Below are positions 17,393-27,112 of a stretch of DNA of 64,000 nucleotides, one piece after another. This stretch comes from Burkholderia savannae (GTDB taxonomy: Bacteria; Pseudomonadota; Gammaproteobacteria; Burkholderiales; Burkholderiaceae). The notes beneath the pieces were generated by a model. That model did not search any database and was not told the DNA's origin. It saw only the letters and a program-made list of their open reading frames with translations. The position numbers and the translations under genes are program-made. The stretch spans positions 1,426,001 through 1,490,000 of the forward strand of contig NZ_CP013418.1 in the NCBI RefSeq assembly GCF_001524445.2, in the 5' to 3' direction. The first letter of the stretch is position 1, and each line of letters starts with the position of its first letter.

Positions 17393-17418
17393 GCGCGGCG
17401 GCAGTGCCCGCCGTGCGC
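17393..17418 (+). other. GC-rich stem-loop between ahpC and ahpF
   Basis: GCGCGGCGG and CCGCCGTGCGC flank a six-base loop, five bases after the ahpC stop, without a T-run. It could stabilise the ahpC mRNA end or lower readthrough into ahpF, which would give more AhpC than AhpF. Confidence 0.4.
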
Positions 17419-17534
17419 GTCAAGCAGGCCGCGTCTCGCAGCGGCCCGCGCCCCGCACCGCTGCGTCCGTCGCCGTATCGCATCGCGCGACGGCCGCGCG
17501 TGCGGCCCATTCTCGTTACGGAATCCGAATCGTC

Positions 17535-19142
17535 ATGCTGGACGCCAATCTCAAGACTCAGTTGAAATCGTACCTCGAGCGGATCACCCGTCCGGTCGAG
17601 CTCGTCGCGACGCTCGACGACGGCGACAAGTCGCGCGAGCTGCGCGCGCTGCTCGACGAGATCGCGTCACTGTCGCCGCGAGTCGCCGTCGTCGAGCGCC
17701 GCGACAACGCCGAGCGCAAGCCGTCGTTCTCGGTCGGCGAGCCCGGCAAGGCGGCCGGCATCCGCTTCGCCGGCATTCCGATGGGCCACGAATTCACGTC
17801 GCTCGTGCTCGCGCTGCTGCAAGCGGGTGGCCATCCGCTCAAGCTCGACGACGACGTGATCGAGCAGATCCGCGCGCTCGACGGCGATTACGCGTTCGAA
17901 ACGTATATCTCGCTCACCTGCCAGAACTGCCCGGAGGTCGTGCAGGCGCTCAACGTGATGGCGCTCGTCAATCCGCGCATCCGCCACGTGATGATCGACG
18001 GCGCGCTGTTCCAGGACGAAATCGAAGCGCGCCGCATCATGGCCGTGCCGACGATTTTCCTGAACGGCGAAACGTTCGGCCAGGGCCGCAGCAGCGTGAA
18101 GGAGATCCTCGCGAAACTCGACAGCGGCGCGAGCCGGCGCGCGGCGCAGGCGCTCGCGGCGAAGCCGGTGTTCGACATGCTGATCGTCGGCGGCGGGCCC
18201 GCGGGCGCGGCGGCCGCGATTTACGCGGCGCGCAAGGGCATCGAGACGGGCGTCGTCGCCGAGCGCTTCGGCGGGCAGGTGCTCGACACGATGGCAATCG
18301 AGAACTTCGTGTCGGTGAAGGAAACCGAAGGGCCGAAGTTCGCCACCGCGCTCGAGCAGCACGTGAAGCAATACGAAGTCGACGTGATCGACGTGCAGCG
18401 CGCGGACAAGCTCGTCCCGGGCCGCGTCCACGAAATTCGTCTCGCGAGCGGCGCGGTGCTGAGGGCGAAGGCCGTCGTGCTCGCGACGGGCGCGCGCTGG
18501 CGCGAAATCGGCGTGCCCGGCGAGCGCGAGTACCGCAACCGCGGCGTCGCGTACTGCCCGCATTGCGACGGACCGCTCTTCAAGGGCAAGCGCGTCGCCG
18601 TGATCGGCGGCGGCAATTCGGGCGTCGAAGCGGCGATCGATCTCGCCGGCATCGTCCGCGAAGTCACGCTGATCGAATACGGCGCGCAACTGCGCGCGGA
18701 CGACGTGCTGCAGCGCAAGCTGCGCAGCCTCGCGAACGTGACGGTGATCATGCAGGCGCGCACGACCGAACTCACGGGCGACGGCGCGAAGCTGAACGGG
18801 CTCGTCTACGAGGACATGCGCACCGGCGAGGCGAAGCGCGTCGAGCTCGAAGGCGTGTTCGTGCAGATCGGCCTCGTGCCGAACACCGAATGGCTGAAGG
18901 GAACGGTCGAGTTGTCGAAGCACGGCGAGATCGTCGTCGACGCGCGCGGCGCGACGTCGGTGCCGGGCGTGTTCGCCGCCGGCGACGTGACGACCGCGCC
19001 GTACAAGCAGATCGTGATTGCGGTCGGCGAGGGGGCGAAGGCTTCGCTTAGCGCGTTCGACTACCTGATCCGCAGCGAAGCGGATGCGGGGCTGGCGGCC
19101 GACGTCGAAGCCGCGGCGAGCGCGGAGAGCGTCGCCGCCTGA
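17535..19142 (+). CDS. ahpF: Alkyl hydroperoxide reductase subunit F
   Basis: A 535-residue flavoprotein disulfide reductase that passes NADH electrons to AhpC. The N-terminal ~200 residues are a tandem thioredoxin-like domain with redox pair CQNC (129-132). A thioredoxin-reductase-like part follows, with the FAD motif [14 protein letters not shown], active-site CPHC (341-344) and the NAD motif [32 protein letters not shown] is the C-terminal FAD block. The length and domain order are those of classical AhpF. The ribosome-binding site before the ATG at 17535 is weak. A strong terminator follows at 19175. Confidence 0.97.
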   Translation: MLDANLKTQLKSYLERITRPVELVATLDDGDKSRELRALLDEIASLSPRVAVVERRDNAERKPSFSVGEPGKAAGIRFAGIPMGHEFTSLVLALLQAGGHPLKLDDDVIEQIRALDGDYAFETYISLTCQNCPEVVQALNVMALVNPRIRHVMIDGALFQDEIEARRIMAVPTIFLNGETFGQGRSSVKEILAKLDSGASRRAAQALAAKPVFDMLIVGGGPAGAAAAIYAARKGIETGVVAERFGGQVLDTMAIENFVSVKETEGPKFATALEQHVKQYEVDVIDVQRADKLVPGRVHEIRLASGAVLRAKAVVLATGARWREIGVPGEREYRNRGVAYCPHCDGPLFKGKRVAVIGGGNSGVEAAIDLAGIVREVTLIEYGAQLRADDVLQRKLRSLANVTVIMQARTTELTGDGAKLNGLVYEDMRTGEAKRVELEGVFVQIGLVPNTEWLKGTVELSKHGEIVVDARGATSVPGVFAAGDVTTAPYKQIVIAVGEGAKASLSAFDYLIRSEADAGLAADVEAAASAESVAA

Positions 19143-19174
19143 CCCGCGCGCCATTCGTTCTACCCACTACCGTT

Positions 19175-19221
19175 GGCCCTCGTGGCGATGTGGAGAGCAT
19201 CGTGACGAGGGCCTTTTTTTT
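19175..19221 (+). terminator. Intrinsic terminator after ahpF
   Basis: GGCCCTCGT (19175-19183) pairs perfectly with ACGAGGGCC (19205-19213). An inner CGATG/CATCG extends the hairpin past two mismatches, and eight T residues follow. Confidence 0.9.
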
Positions 19222-19356
19222 GATGCCGAGCCGCGATGGCCCGGCGCATCGAGCGTTCGTGCATCGTGTCGAGCCGGAGAAGCATCCAAAGCACGCCCCG
19301 CCCGCCCCGCCGGCCGCTCGCGACGCCGGCATCGAGCGGGCCCCGAACGTGCGCGC

Positions 19357-19728
19357 TCAGGGCGCGACGAAGAACAGCCAGACCGCGCAAACAAAGCCGA
19401 CGGTCCAGACCAGCGAGCGCAGCGTCGCCCAGTTCAGCAGATAAAGCACGCCGTACAGTGCGCGCGACGCGACGAAAACGACCGCGAGTTGATCGACGCG
19501 CTGCGCGTTCGCGCCGTTGTGCCATGCGACGACGAGCGCCGCGGTGAGGAGCGCGAGCGCCTCCCACGAGTTCTGATGCACGGCGAACGCGCGCGCCCGC
19601 CAGCCTTCGAGTTGCGCGAGATAGCGGCGCGGCTCGTGATTGTCGTACTGCTTGCCCGACTTCGCGCACATCGTCCAGACGAACGGCGTCAGTGCGGTGA
19701 TCAGCAGGCAAGTTTGCGACACCGTCAT
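19357..19728 (-). CDS. MAPEG-family membrane protein
   Basis: A 123-residue integral membrane protein with about four hydrophobic helices. The central EGWRARAFAVHQNSWEAL block matches the MAPEG (membrane-associated eicosanoid/glutathione metabolism) fold, whose motif joins Arg, Asn and Glu near helix 2. Bacterial members often act as glutathione-dependent transferases or are uncharacterised. The start ATG is preceded on the mRNA by AGGGGAGGGG, an excellent ribosome-binding site. It is encoded alone between ahpF (convergent) and the hmq operon (upstream on the same strand, 352 bp away). No function specific to alkylquinolones can be inferred. Confidence 0.85.
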   Translation of the reverse strand: MTVSQTCLLITALTPFVWTMCAKSGKQYDNHEPRRYLAQLEGWRARAFAVHQNSWEALALLTAALVVAWHNGANAQRVDQLAVVFVASRALYGVLYLLNWATLRSLVWTVGFVCAVWLFFVAP

Positions 19729-20080
19729 GTTTCCCCTCCCCTATTGATTATGGTGAACCGGTTAAATTGTCGCGATCGAAGCGCGGCACGGTTCGCCGCC
19801 GCGCCAGCCGAACTATACGGCATCGCATCGGCGCGGCAACGGGATCGACGGGAAAAAACAGGCGGATTTCGCTCGAACCGATGTCGAATACGAAGTCTAG
19901 GAAGCAAGCGTGCGGCATCGTGCAAGGCATCGCATGCCGCACGGCGCGCGGCGCGCGGCGGCATGCGACGCGCACGCACGCCGTCTGCCTGCGCCGCCCG
20001 GAAGACGAGCGCCGCAAACGGACGAAAGGCGCTCGCGTTGCGCGCGCCGCGTTCCCGCCGAAATCGGCGGGCGAGCCGCG
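19729..20080. other. Intergenic region between hmqG and the MAPEG gene
   Basis: About 350 bp with no supported gene. The last 70 bp before the MAPEG start are AT-richer and contain an AACCGGTT palindrome at 19755-19762, a possible promoter-operator area. No intrinsic terminator with a T-run was seen after hmqG. Confidence 0.5.
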
Positions 20081-22216
20081 TCAGGCATGTGCCGCGTCGA
20101 ACGCGACATAGTCGGCGATGCTGAAGAACCGGTATTCGCTCAACAGGTCCGGCCCGGGGAAACCCTCGGGGTGAATGCGTCCGTGGATCGCGTCTCGCGG
20201 GCACAGGCCCGCCATGCACATCGCGAGCATGAATTCGTCGAACGGCGCCATGAACTGCCGCGACAGGAAGTGCATCCCCCAATTGAACACCGACGGCAAT
20301 TGCTCGGTACGCGTCCAGCGCCCCGGCTCGGCGACCGCGTCGTCCAGCAGGCTCGCGGCCCAAGGGCTGTGCCCTTCAACGACGAGGAAGCCGTGCTTCG
20401 CGTGCGGCTTCCAGCGCGCGACGAAATCGATCAGGTCGGCGGCCGCGACGTAGCCGGGCACGAGCCCTTCGGCATCGCTGTACGCGACGCGAAACGCACG
20501 CTTGATCTCGTCGAGCGGAACCGGCAGCGCCGCATCGTCCGATACCGTCAGTTGTCCCGGATAGTAACGCTCGACGACGCTGCGCAGATGCGCGCGATCG
20601 ACCTGCCGCAGATGGCGCTCGAGAATCGCGTCGGCGGCGTCGCCGCTGCGCACGCCGAGGCGGCGGTTGTGCACGAGGAACATGAACGTGTGCAGCAGAT
20701 CGCTCAGCCGCGCCGCGCGACGGCTGCCGTCCGGAGCCTTCAGCGTCAGGCCGCTCGCCGCCACCGCTTCGTCGTAGCGATCGGGCCGCGAGATGTCCGC
20801 GTCGATCACGCGCACGTGCACGCCCGGCACGTCGCTCAGCTCGGACAGCGTGTCCGCCGCGCGGCTGCGCGCCGATTCGTTGTAGTCCGCGCCGATCACG
20901 ATGAGCGGATACTCGGCGAGATGCCGGCCGCGCCGCGTCGACTGGATCACGTATTGCGCGAGGCGCCGAAGCGCGCTGCCGTCGCCGCAGCCCATGTCGG
21001 AGATGCCGGCCGGCTGCTGGTCGAGCGGCGTGTCGTCGAACAGGCGCCGAATGATCTTCGTCGTGATTTCCTTCGACGCCGGACCCGACCCGGCGCCGCT
21101 CGACGCATACACGTTCATCACGCGATCGACGTGCCCGTCGCGATCGACGTCGAGCGGATCGGGATCGCCGAACAGCAGTTCATCGAGCAGCGCATACGAG
21201 CGCAGATACGACGCGGCGAGCCCCGCATACGGCGCGGCGATCGGCCGATGAATCCGGCCCGCTTCGTTGAGCCGCACGCGCGCGCCGTCGGCCTCGACTT
21301 CCGCCGCGCCCGCGTGACGCATCAGCGCCCAGGCGGCGCGCAGCGTGACGCGGTCCGCGTGCGGCCACGCATCGGCGGCCGACACCCAGTCGCGCTGCGC
21401 GTCGAACGCCTCGAAGAAGCTCGGCGCGGCCTTGCCTTGCTGCTTGCCCTGTTTCTCGAACACCGGCATGTCGAGCGCGACCCACGTCGGGCCGAGCAGC
21501 AGCCCGTCCATCGCGGTGCGAAGCTGCGCGTGGACGTGCCGCTCGAGCCCGTCGCGCGGTTCCGGCAGCGGCCACCCTTCGACGCAGATGCGCGCGAGAT
21601 CCGCGTAGAGCGCGCTTTCGTCGTCGTCCGTGCGGCGACGATGGCAGAGCGCATGCAGGTGCTGCAGCATCGACGTCGCGTCGGCCAATCGCGTGAAGAG
21701 CGGCCGCTGCGCGTTCACGCACTCGACGACGCACGCGCCGGCCGGCGTCAGCGCATAGTCGACCTGCTCGTCGCCGCTGCCGAGCGTCACCCAGCCGGCG
21801 AGGCCGAGCAGGTTCAGCGCGCCCCACAGCAGGCCGAGGTTGAGCGTCGGATCGGCCTTGCGCGTGGCGGCGAACGCGCGCATCGAGCGGGGCTCGCCGG
21901 CCTTCAGGGCGTCGAACGCGCCCGCGAGCACCAGGCGCGTGAGCGTCGGCACGAGCACGATGCCGTTCGCCCAGTTGCAACTGCGCGTGTAGGCCATCAC
22001 GCGCTGCGCGTCGTCGCTGCCGATGCGCAGCGTCGCCGCCTGAACGTCGCGGCGGGTTTCGATCGGTGCGCCGGCGTCGACGATCTCGACGTTCAGCGGC
22101 GTGCCGAGCGGCACGCCGAGCAGCTTGCAGCTGTCGTTCGCATGCGAGCGGAGGTAGTTTTCGAGCTGCGCGGTCAGGGTGCCGGCAGACGTGGCAAGTT
22201 CACAAAGCGACTGCAT
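20081..22216 (-). CDS. hmqG: HmqG/HhqG, large SAM-dependent methyltransferase of HMAQ biosynthesis
   Basis: A 711-residue protein. The SAM-binding motif SDMGCGDGSALRRL lies at about residue 405, followed by an acidic strand end in IVIGADYNESA. The N-terminal 350 residues are helical, with a winged-helix-like block (LNLGLLWGALNLLGLAGWV), as in methyltransferases attached to polyketide assembly lines. In the Burkholderia hmq/hhq pathway this gene is required for the 3-methyl group of 4-hydroxy-3-methyl-2-alkenylquinolines. It is the last gene of the operon and starts 13 bp after hmqF stops. Confidence 0.9.
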   Translation of the reverse strand: MQSLCELATSAGTLTAQLENYLRSHANDSCKLLGVPLGTPLNVEIVDAGAPIETRRDVQAATLRIGSDDAQRVMAYTRSCNWANGIVLVPTLTRLVLAGAFDALKAGEPRSMRAFAATRKADPTLNLGLLWGALNLLGLAGWVTLGSGDEQVDYALTPAGACVVECVNAQRPLFTRLADATSMLQHLHALCHRRRTDDDESALYADLARICVEGWPLPEPRDGLERHVHAQLRTAMDGLLLGPTWVALDMPVFEKQGKQQGKAAPSFFEAFDAQRDWVSAADAWPHADRVTLRAAWALMRHAGAAEVEADGARVRLNEAGRIHRPIAAPYAGLAASYLRSYALLDELLFGDPDPLDVDRDGHVDRVMNVYASSGAGSGPASKEITTKIIRRLFDDTPLDQQPAGISDMGCGDGSALRRLAQYVIQSTRRGRHLAEYPLIVIGADYNESARSRAADTLSELSDVPGVHVRVIDADISRPDRYDEAVAASGLTLKAPDGSRRAARLSDLLHTFMFLVHNRRLGVRSGDAADAILERHLRQVDRAHLRSVVERYYPGQLTVSDDAALPVPLDEIKRAFRVAYSDAEGLVPGYVAAADLIDFVARWKPHAKHGFLVVEGHSPWAASLLDDAVAEPGRWTRTEQLPSVFNWGMHFLSRQFMAPFDEFMLAMCMAGLCPRDAIHGRIHPEGFPGPDLLSEYRFFSIADYVAFDAAHA

Positions 22217-22229
22217 GATCGGATGCGCC

Positions 22230-25200
22230 TCACATGGAAGAAGAAATGTCGGACGGAGCCGCGTCCGCGTGCGGGCGCGCGCCTTGGTCCGTTCGGGTGG
22301 CGAGATGCGTCGCCAATGCGTCGATCGACGCGTGGTCCCAGACGGCGGATGCGTCGACGGTCGTGCGGAACGCGTCGCTGAACGCCATCGTCAGCTCGAC
22401 AGCGAGGATCGAATCGAGGCCGATGTCGGCGAAGGTCGTCTCGGCCGTCAGCGAAATCCGGCGATTGCGCAGACGCTCGCCGAGCCATGTCACCAGCCAT
22501 TGCTCGTATTCCCGCTTCAGCTCGGGATCGGCCGGCGCAATCGGCGCAATCGGCGCGGACGCGACGGCCGCCACGGGTGACGGTGCGTCGTCGGCAAGCG
22601 CGATGTCCGCGTCGGACGCGTCCGGACGCGCGTCGTACTCGGCGCGCAGCAGCGGATCGAGCCGCTGCTGCGCGCCCGGCACCGTCTGCTCGATCGGGCC
22701 GATTTCGTGCTCGACGCGCCGCGCCCACTCGGCGAGCTGCGCGGCGCTCGACAATACGCGCCGCCGGCCGACCTGACGCTGCGCCGCCTCGACTGCGAGC
22801 TCGTATTGGCTCTGCGCCCATTCGAGCGTCGCGGCGTCGACGCCGCGCCGTTTCGCGGCCTGCTCGACGGCCGCGAGCAGCAGCGCCCACTGCGCGACGC
22901 TGCCGAGCCAGTAGTTGACCCAGTTCGTCGCATGCGCGGCGCCGCCGAGCGGCTCGCCGTTCGCAAGCCCGTCCTCGAGCAGTTGCTCGCCGAGCCCGCG
23001 CAGCTCGGAAGCAAGCGCGCCCGCGCCCGTTCGTTCGCTCAGATAGCCGAGCAGATCGTCGCCGCCGTTCAGCACGCGGCTGCCCAGATGCGCGAGCAGC
23101 GTCTCGGTCGGCCCCTCGAAGATCCGCGGCAGCCGCGCGTCGCGGAAGATCTGCGGCGCGAGATTCGTTTCGATGTAGCCGCGCCCGCCGAGCATTTGCA
23201 TCAGCTCGTCGGAGGTTTGCGACAGAAACTCGGAGCCGAGAATCTTCGCGATCAGCAAGCCGTCTTCGGGTGCGTCGCGTCCCGCGTCGAAATCGGCGGC
23301 GAGCAGGTCGATCAGCGCGGTCAAGCCGTCGATGCGGTGCCGCAGATCGCCGAGACGCTGCCGGCTCAGCGGGTTGTCGAGCAGCAGGCCCGTGCCGATC
23401 TGGCGCCGCGCGCCGTAGCGATGCATCAGTTGCGCGCAGCGCTTCATCCCGCCGACGCAGACCGCGCCGATGCCCAGGCGTGCGAAATTCATCGTCTGCT
23501 GCGCGAGCGCCATCCCCTGCCCGGGCGCGCCGAGCCGGCACGCGTCGCTCACGCGCGCGCGATCCAGATGCAGCGTGTTCTGGATCATGCCGCGCACGCC
23601 CATCGTCAGGTCTTCCGCGCCGATCCGCAGGCCGGGCGTGCCCTGCCTGACGGCGAGCCCGACCATCCCCGCGCCGTCGGCCTGCTTCGCGAACACGTTG
23701 ATCACGCCCGCCCACGCCGACGATCCGCTCCAGCTCTTCTGGCCGCTCACGAGCCAGTGATCGCCGTCGACGCGCTGCGCGGTCGCCCCGATCGCTCGCA
23801 CGTTCGAGCCCGCGGCCGGCTCGGTGAGCGCGAACGCGGCGAGCGTGCGGCCCGTGGCGAGCAGCGGCAGCAGCTCGTCGCGCAGCGCGGGCTGCGCATG
23901 CAGCATGATCGGCCGGATGCCGAGCGTATTGTTCAGCCCGACGAAGAATGCCAGCGTCGAATCGATCGTCGCGAGCTGCGACACCACTTGCAGCATCTCG
24001 CGATTCGTGAAGCCGAGGCCGCCGTATGCGCGGTCGATCTGCATGCCGAGCAGCCCTTCGTTGCCGAAGTCGAGCACGATGTGCGGCGGAATCGTCCGGC
24101 GCTCGTCGATGGTTCGCGAATCGATCCGCGTGCGTGCATAGTGGCGCAGCCAGTCCTTGAGCTGCTCGACCTTCGCTGCGCTCGGCGATGCGGCGCCGCT
24201 CGGGTCGGCCACGTCGGCCGCATCGGCTTTCGCGCCCGACGCGGCGCAAGGCGCCGATGCGGCCGGCGAAGCCGATGAGGCCGACGGCGTGGCCGCTCCC
24301 CGCGTCGCGTCGGCGATGCGATCGTCCGCGTCCCAGCGCGCGAGCACCGTCAGCTCGCCGTCGCGCAACCGGTTGCGGCATTCGCTGCGCCGCACCTTGC
24401 CGCTCGACGTCTTCGGCACGCTGCCGGGCGACACCAGCAGCACCGCGCCGGGGCTGATGTCGTGGCGAAGCCAGATCGATTCGCGAATGCTCTTGAGCAG
24501 CGCGTCGAGATCGCCCTTGCGATGCGTGCGCTCGATTTCGGCGACGACGACGAGCCGCTCCTCGTCGCCCGCGTCGATCGTGAACGCCGCGCAGCCGTTG
24601 GGCACCAGCTCGGGCCGGCTGCCGATCACCGCGTACTCGACGTCTTCCGAATAGTAGTTGCGCCCGGCGATGATGATCATGTCCTTCAGGCGGCCGGTGA
24701 CGTACAGATCGCCGCGATGATGGAAGCCGAGGTCGCCCGTGCCCGCGAACTCCTGCCCCGCCTCGCCGCCGATGCCGCGCTGGAACGTCGCGATCGTCTG
24801 TTCGTATTGCTGCCAGTAGCCGGGCGCGACGCTCTCGCCCGCGACGCAGATCTCGCCGATTTCGTCGTCCGCGCAGCGCTCGTTCGTGTTCAGATCGCGC
24901 ACGACGACCCGCTGCTCGCCGATCGCCACGCCGACGCTGACGAGCACGCGCTCGCCGTCGCGCTCCTGCATCTGCGACGACAGGCCTTCGAACTCGCGCC
25001 GGATCATCACCTTCTGCCGCTGCAGCGCCGCCTGATCGACGCACACCGTGCGCAGCGGCCGCGGCGCGCTGCGCCCCGCGACGAGCAGCGTGCATTCGGC
25101 GAGGCCGTAGCAAGGCTTGAAGCGTTCGGGATCGAAGCCCGTCGGCGCGAAACGCTGAGCGAACTCCGCGAGCGTGCCGTAGCGGACCGACTCCGCGCCG

Positions 25201-26081
25201 CTGTACGCGGTCTTCAGGCAGCTCAGGTCGAGCGTCGCGAGCTGCTCGTCCGGGATGCGGCGGCTGCACATCCGATAGGCGAAGTCGGGCGCGCCCGTCA
25301 CGTCCGCGCGAAAGTCGCTGATCGCGCGCAGCCACAGGAACGGATGCTGGATGAAACGCTCGGGCGCCATCAGCACGCAACGGAAGCCGCCGAACAGCGA
25401 TGTCAGGATGCCGCCGATCAGCCCCATGTCGTGATAAGGCGGCAGCCAGCTCACCATCGTGCTCTCTTCGTGATAGCCCATCCATTCGCCGATCAGCGCG
25501 AGGTTGTGCATCAGGTTGCCGTGCGTGACCATCACGCCCTTCGGCTTGCCGGTCGTGCCCGACGTGTACTGCAGGAACGCGACGTGAGAAGGCGCGACGG
25601 CCGCCGGCTCGAGCGACGTGTCGAGCGGCTTCGCGGCATCGAGATCGAGCAGCGCGACGTGCGACGCCGCGGTGTCTTCGAGCAGCTTCGTGCAGCGCGC
25701 GAAATCGTCGCCCGTGCAGAGGATCGCCTTCGCGCCCGCGCTCTCGACGATGCCGACGATACGCGCCGCGTGCTGCCGGTTGCGCGGCGGATAGACCGGC
25801 ACCGCAACCGCGCCCGCGTACAGGCAGCCGAGAAAGCCGCAGATGTAGTCGAGGCCGGGCCGGCACAGCAGCAGCACGCGCTCGCCGACGCCGACTGAAT
25901 GCCGCTGCAGCAGCAGCGCGACGCGGCGCGCCGAGCGGTCGAGATCCGCGAATGTGATCGATTGCTGCTGCTCGTCGTCGGGCTGACCGCTCAAGAACAG
26001 ATAGGCGACTTTCTCGCCCCTCTTCGCCGCGCGCGAACGCAGCAGCTCGTTGATCGTCTTCGGCAGATTGGTGGTGGTCAT
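22230..26081 (-). CDS. hmqF: HmqF/HhqF, fatty acyl-AMP ligase + acyl-CoA dehydrogenase + acyl carrier protein fusion
   Basis: A 1283-residue three-domain enzyme. Residues about 1-590 are a fatty acyl-AMP ligase (TSGTTGKPKGV near 175, then ECTLLVAGRS and TGRLKDMIIIAGRN). Residues about 640-1080 are an acyl-CoA-dehydrogenase flavodomain (FALTEPAAGSNV, GLGGRGYIETNLAPQ-like block). Residues about 1195-1265 are an acyl carrier domain whose phosphopantetheine Ser lies in DIGLDSILAVEL. An Ala-rich linker precedes the dehydrogenase. It loads a fatty acid on its own carrier and introduces the trans double bond found in HMAQ side chains. ATG 26081 begins the conserved MTTTNLPKTINELL; longer frames add non-conserved residues. 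Confidence 0.92.
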   Translation of the reverse strand: MTTTNLPKTINELLRSRAAKRGEKVAYLFLSGQPDDEQQQSITFADLDRSARRVALLLQRHSVGVGERVLLLCRPGLDYICGFLGCLYAGAVAVPVYPPRNRQHAARIVGIVESAGAKAILCTGDDFARCTKLLEDTAASHVALLDLDAAKPLDTSLEPAAVAPSHVAFLQYTSGTTGKPKGVMVTHGNLMHNLALIGEWMGYHEESTMVSWLPPYHDMGLIGGILTSLFGGFRCVLMAPERFIQHPFLWLRAISDFRADVTGAPDFAYRMCSRRIPDEQLATLDLSCLKTAYSGAESVRYGTLAEFAQRFAPTGFDPERFKPCYGLAECTLLVAGRSAPRPLRTVCVDQAALQRQKVMIRREFEGLSSQMQERDGERVLVSVGVAIGEQRVVVRDLNTNERCADDEIGEICVAGESVAPGYWQQYEQTIATFQRGIGGEAGQEFAGTGDLGFHHRGDLYVTGRLKDMIIIAGRNYYSEDVEYAVIGSRPELVPNGCAAFTIDAGDEERLVVVAEIERTHRKGDLDALLKSIRESIWLRHDISPGAVLLVSPGSVPKTSSGKVRRSECRNRLRDGELTVLARWDADDRIADATRGAATPSASSASPAASAPCAASGAKADAADVADPSGAASPSAAKVEQLKDWLRHYARTRIDSRTIDERRTIPPHIVLDFGNEGLLGMQIDRAYGGLGFTNREMLQVVSQLATIDSTLAFFVGLNNTLGIRPIMLHAQPALRDELLPLLATGRTLAAFALTEPAAGSNVRAIGATAQRVDGDHWLVSGQKSWSGSSAWAGVINVFAKQADGAGMVGLAVRQGTPGLRIGAEDLTMGVRGMIQNTLHLDRARVSDACRLGAPGQGMALAQQTMNFARLGIGAVCVGGMKRCAQLMHRYGARRQIGTGLLLDNPLSRQRLGDLRHRIDGLTALIDLLAADFDAGRDAPEDGLLIAKILGSEFLSQTSDELMQMLGGRGYIETNLAPQIFRDARLPRIFEGPTETLLAHLGSRVLNGGDDLLGYLSERTGAGALASELRGLGEQLLEDGLANGEPLGGAAHATNWVNYWLGSVAQWALLLAAVEQAAKRRGVDAATLEWAQSQYELAVEAAQRQVGRRRVLSSAAQLAEWARRVEHEIGPIEQTVPGAQQRLDPLLRAEYDARPDASDADIALADDAPSPVAAVASAPIAPIAPADPELKREYEQWLVTWLGERLRNRRISLTAETTFADIGLDSILAVELTMAFSDAFRTTVDASAVWDHASIDALATHLATRTDQGARPHADAAPSDISSSM

Positions 26082-26210
26082 GACGTCATCCGACAGAAAA
26101 TGAAACCCACGGTCGTGGTGGTAGCGTTCGGCGGCCGGCGCCGAAGATCCGAGGTGAGCCGGCCGGTGGGGCAATCGGCGCAGAGGTCGCCCGCGCCGGC
26201 GGTCGCGCGC

Positions 26211-27107
26211 CTACGCGGCGCGCTGAAACAGGTCGATCATTCGTTCCATGCTCTTCAGATGCAGCGCGCGCGGCACCACTTTCGCGCTGCGCGCCGCGTA
26301 GCGCTCGGTCCATAGCTGCGCGAGCGCGCGCGTCGCGGCCGCATCGCCGCGCGTCGCGCGCGCTTCGTCGTCGCGCGCGGCGAGCCCGTCGCGCGCGTGC
26401 CGCACCGCATGCCGCGCGATGTCGCCGCCGACGATCCCGTGATGGCCGAGCGCGATCCGCGACGCGTGCAGCCGCTCGATCGCGCCGAGCGACTGCCGAT
26501 ACGCGGACAGATCCTCGAACACGAGCGGCAGCCATTGCGCCGGCCCGTGGTATTCGCCGAGCGCGTCCGACACGAACAGCAGATCGAGCTGCGGGCAGTG
26601 ATAGCCGAACAGGCAGGCGCTGTGGCCCGGCAGCGCGATCGCGCGCATCCGCATCCCTTCGCCGATGTCGAGCTCCCTGCCCGCATTGAGCGGATGCAGC
26701 GGGATGTCGGACAGGTCCGCGAGATCGGCTTGCGCGACCGGCTCCCACGCAACGGACGCCTGAGCGTCGAGCTTTCTGATCGTGCGGCGCGCGGACGGGC
26801 TCTGCAGCGCGTCGGCGGTATCGGGAGAGCCGACGACATGCAGCCACGGCATGCGCGGCTGCAAGGTTCCGAGCAGGCTGCAATGGTCGTAGTGCGAATG
26901 CGTGATCAGCCAGTAGCGCAGATGCCGGATGCCGCCGTAGTCCTTCAGCAGATCGTGAAGCTGACGCCACACGAGCTCGGTCATGCCGCTCAGCCCGCCT
27001 TCGACGAGCGTCGCGGCCTCGTCGTTGACGACCACGTACAGCGGCACGTCCGCGTCGCCGACGATGGCGAGCTGCGAATCGATCCAGCCAGGGGTGCTGT
27101 GCCGCAT
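26211..27107 (-). CDS. hmqE: HmqE/HhqE, PqsE-like metallo-beta-lactamase-fold thioesterase
   Basis: A 298-residue metallohydrolase, close to the 301 residues of Pseudomonas PqsE. The metal motif THSHYDHCSLLG (H-x-H-x-D-H) lies at about residues 68-79, with further ligands in LPGHSACLFGYH and ALGHHG. PqsE hydrolyses 2-aminobenzoylacetyl-CoA and also has a signalling role through RhlR. By synteny this protein should do the thioesterase step of HMAQ synthesis. It starts five bases after the hmqD stop. 129 bp separate it from hmqF. Confidence 0.9.
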   Translation of the reverse strand: MRHSTPGWIDSQLAIVGDADVPLYVVVNDEAATLVEGGLSGMTELVWRQLHDLLKDYGGIRHLRYWLITHSHYDHCSLLGTLQPRMPWLHVVGSPDTADALQSPSARRTIRKLDAQASVAWEPVAQADLADLSDIPLHPLNAGRELDIGEGMRMRAIALPGHSACLFGYHCPQLDLLFVSDALGEYHGPAQWLPLVFEDLSAYRQSLGAIERLHASRIALGHHGIVGGDIARHAVRHARDGLAARDDEARATRGDAAATRALAQLWTERYAARSAKVVPRALHLKSMERMIDLFQRAA

Positions 27108-27112
27108 GTCGT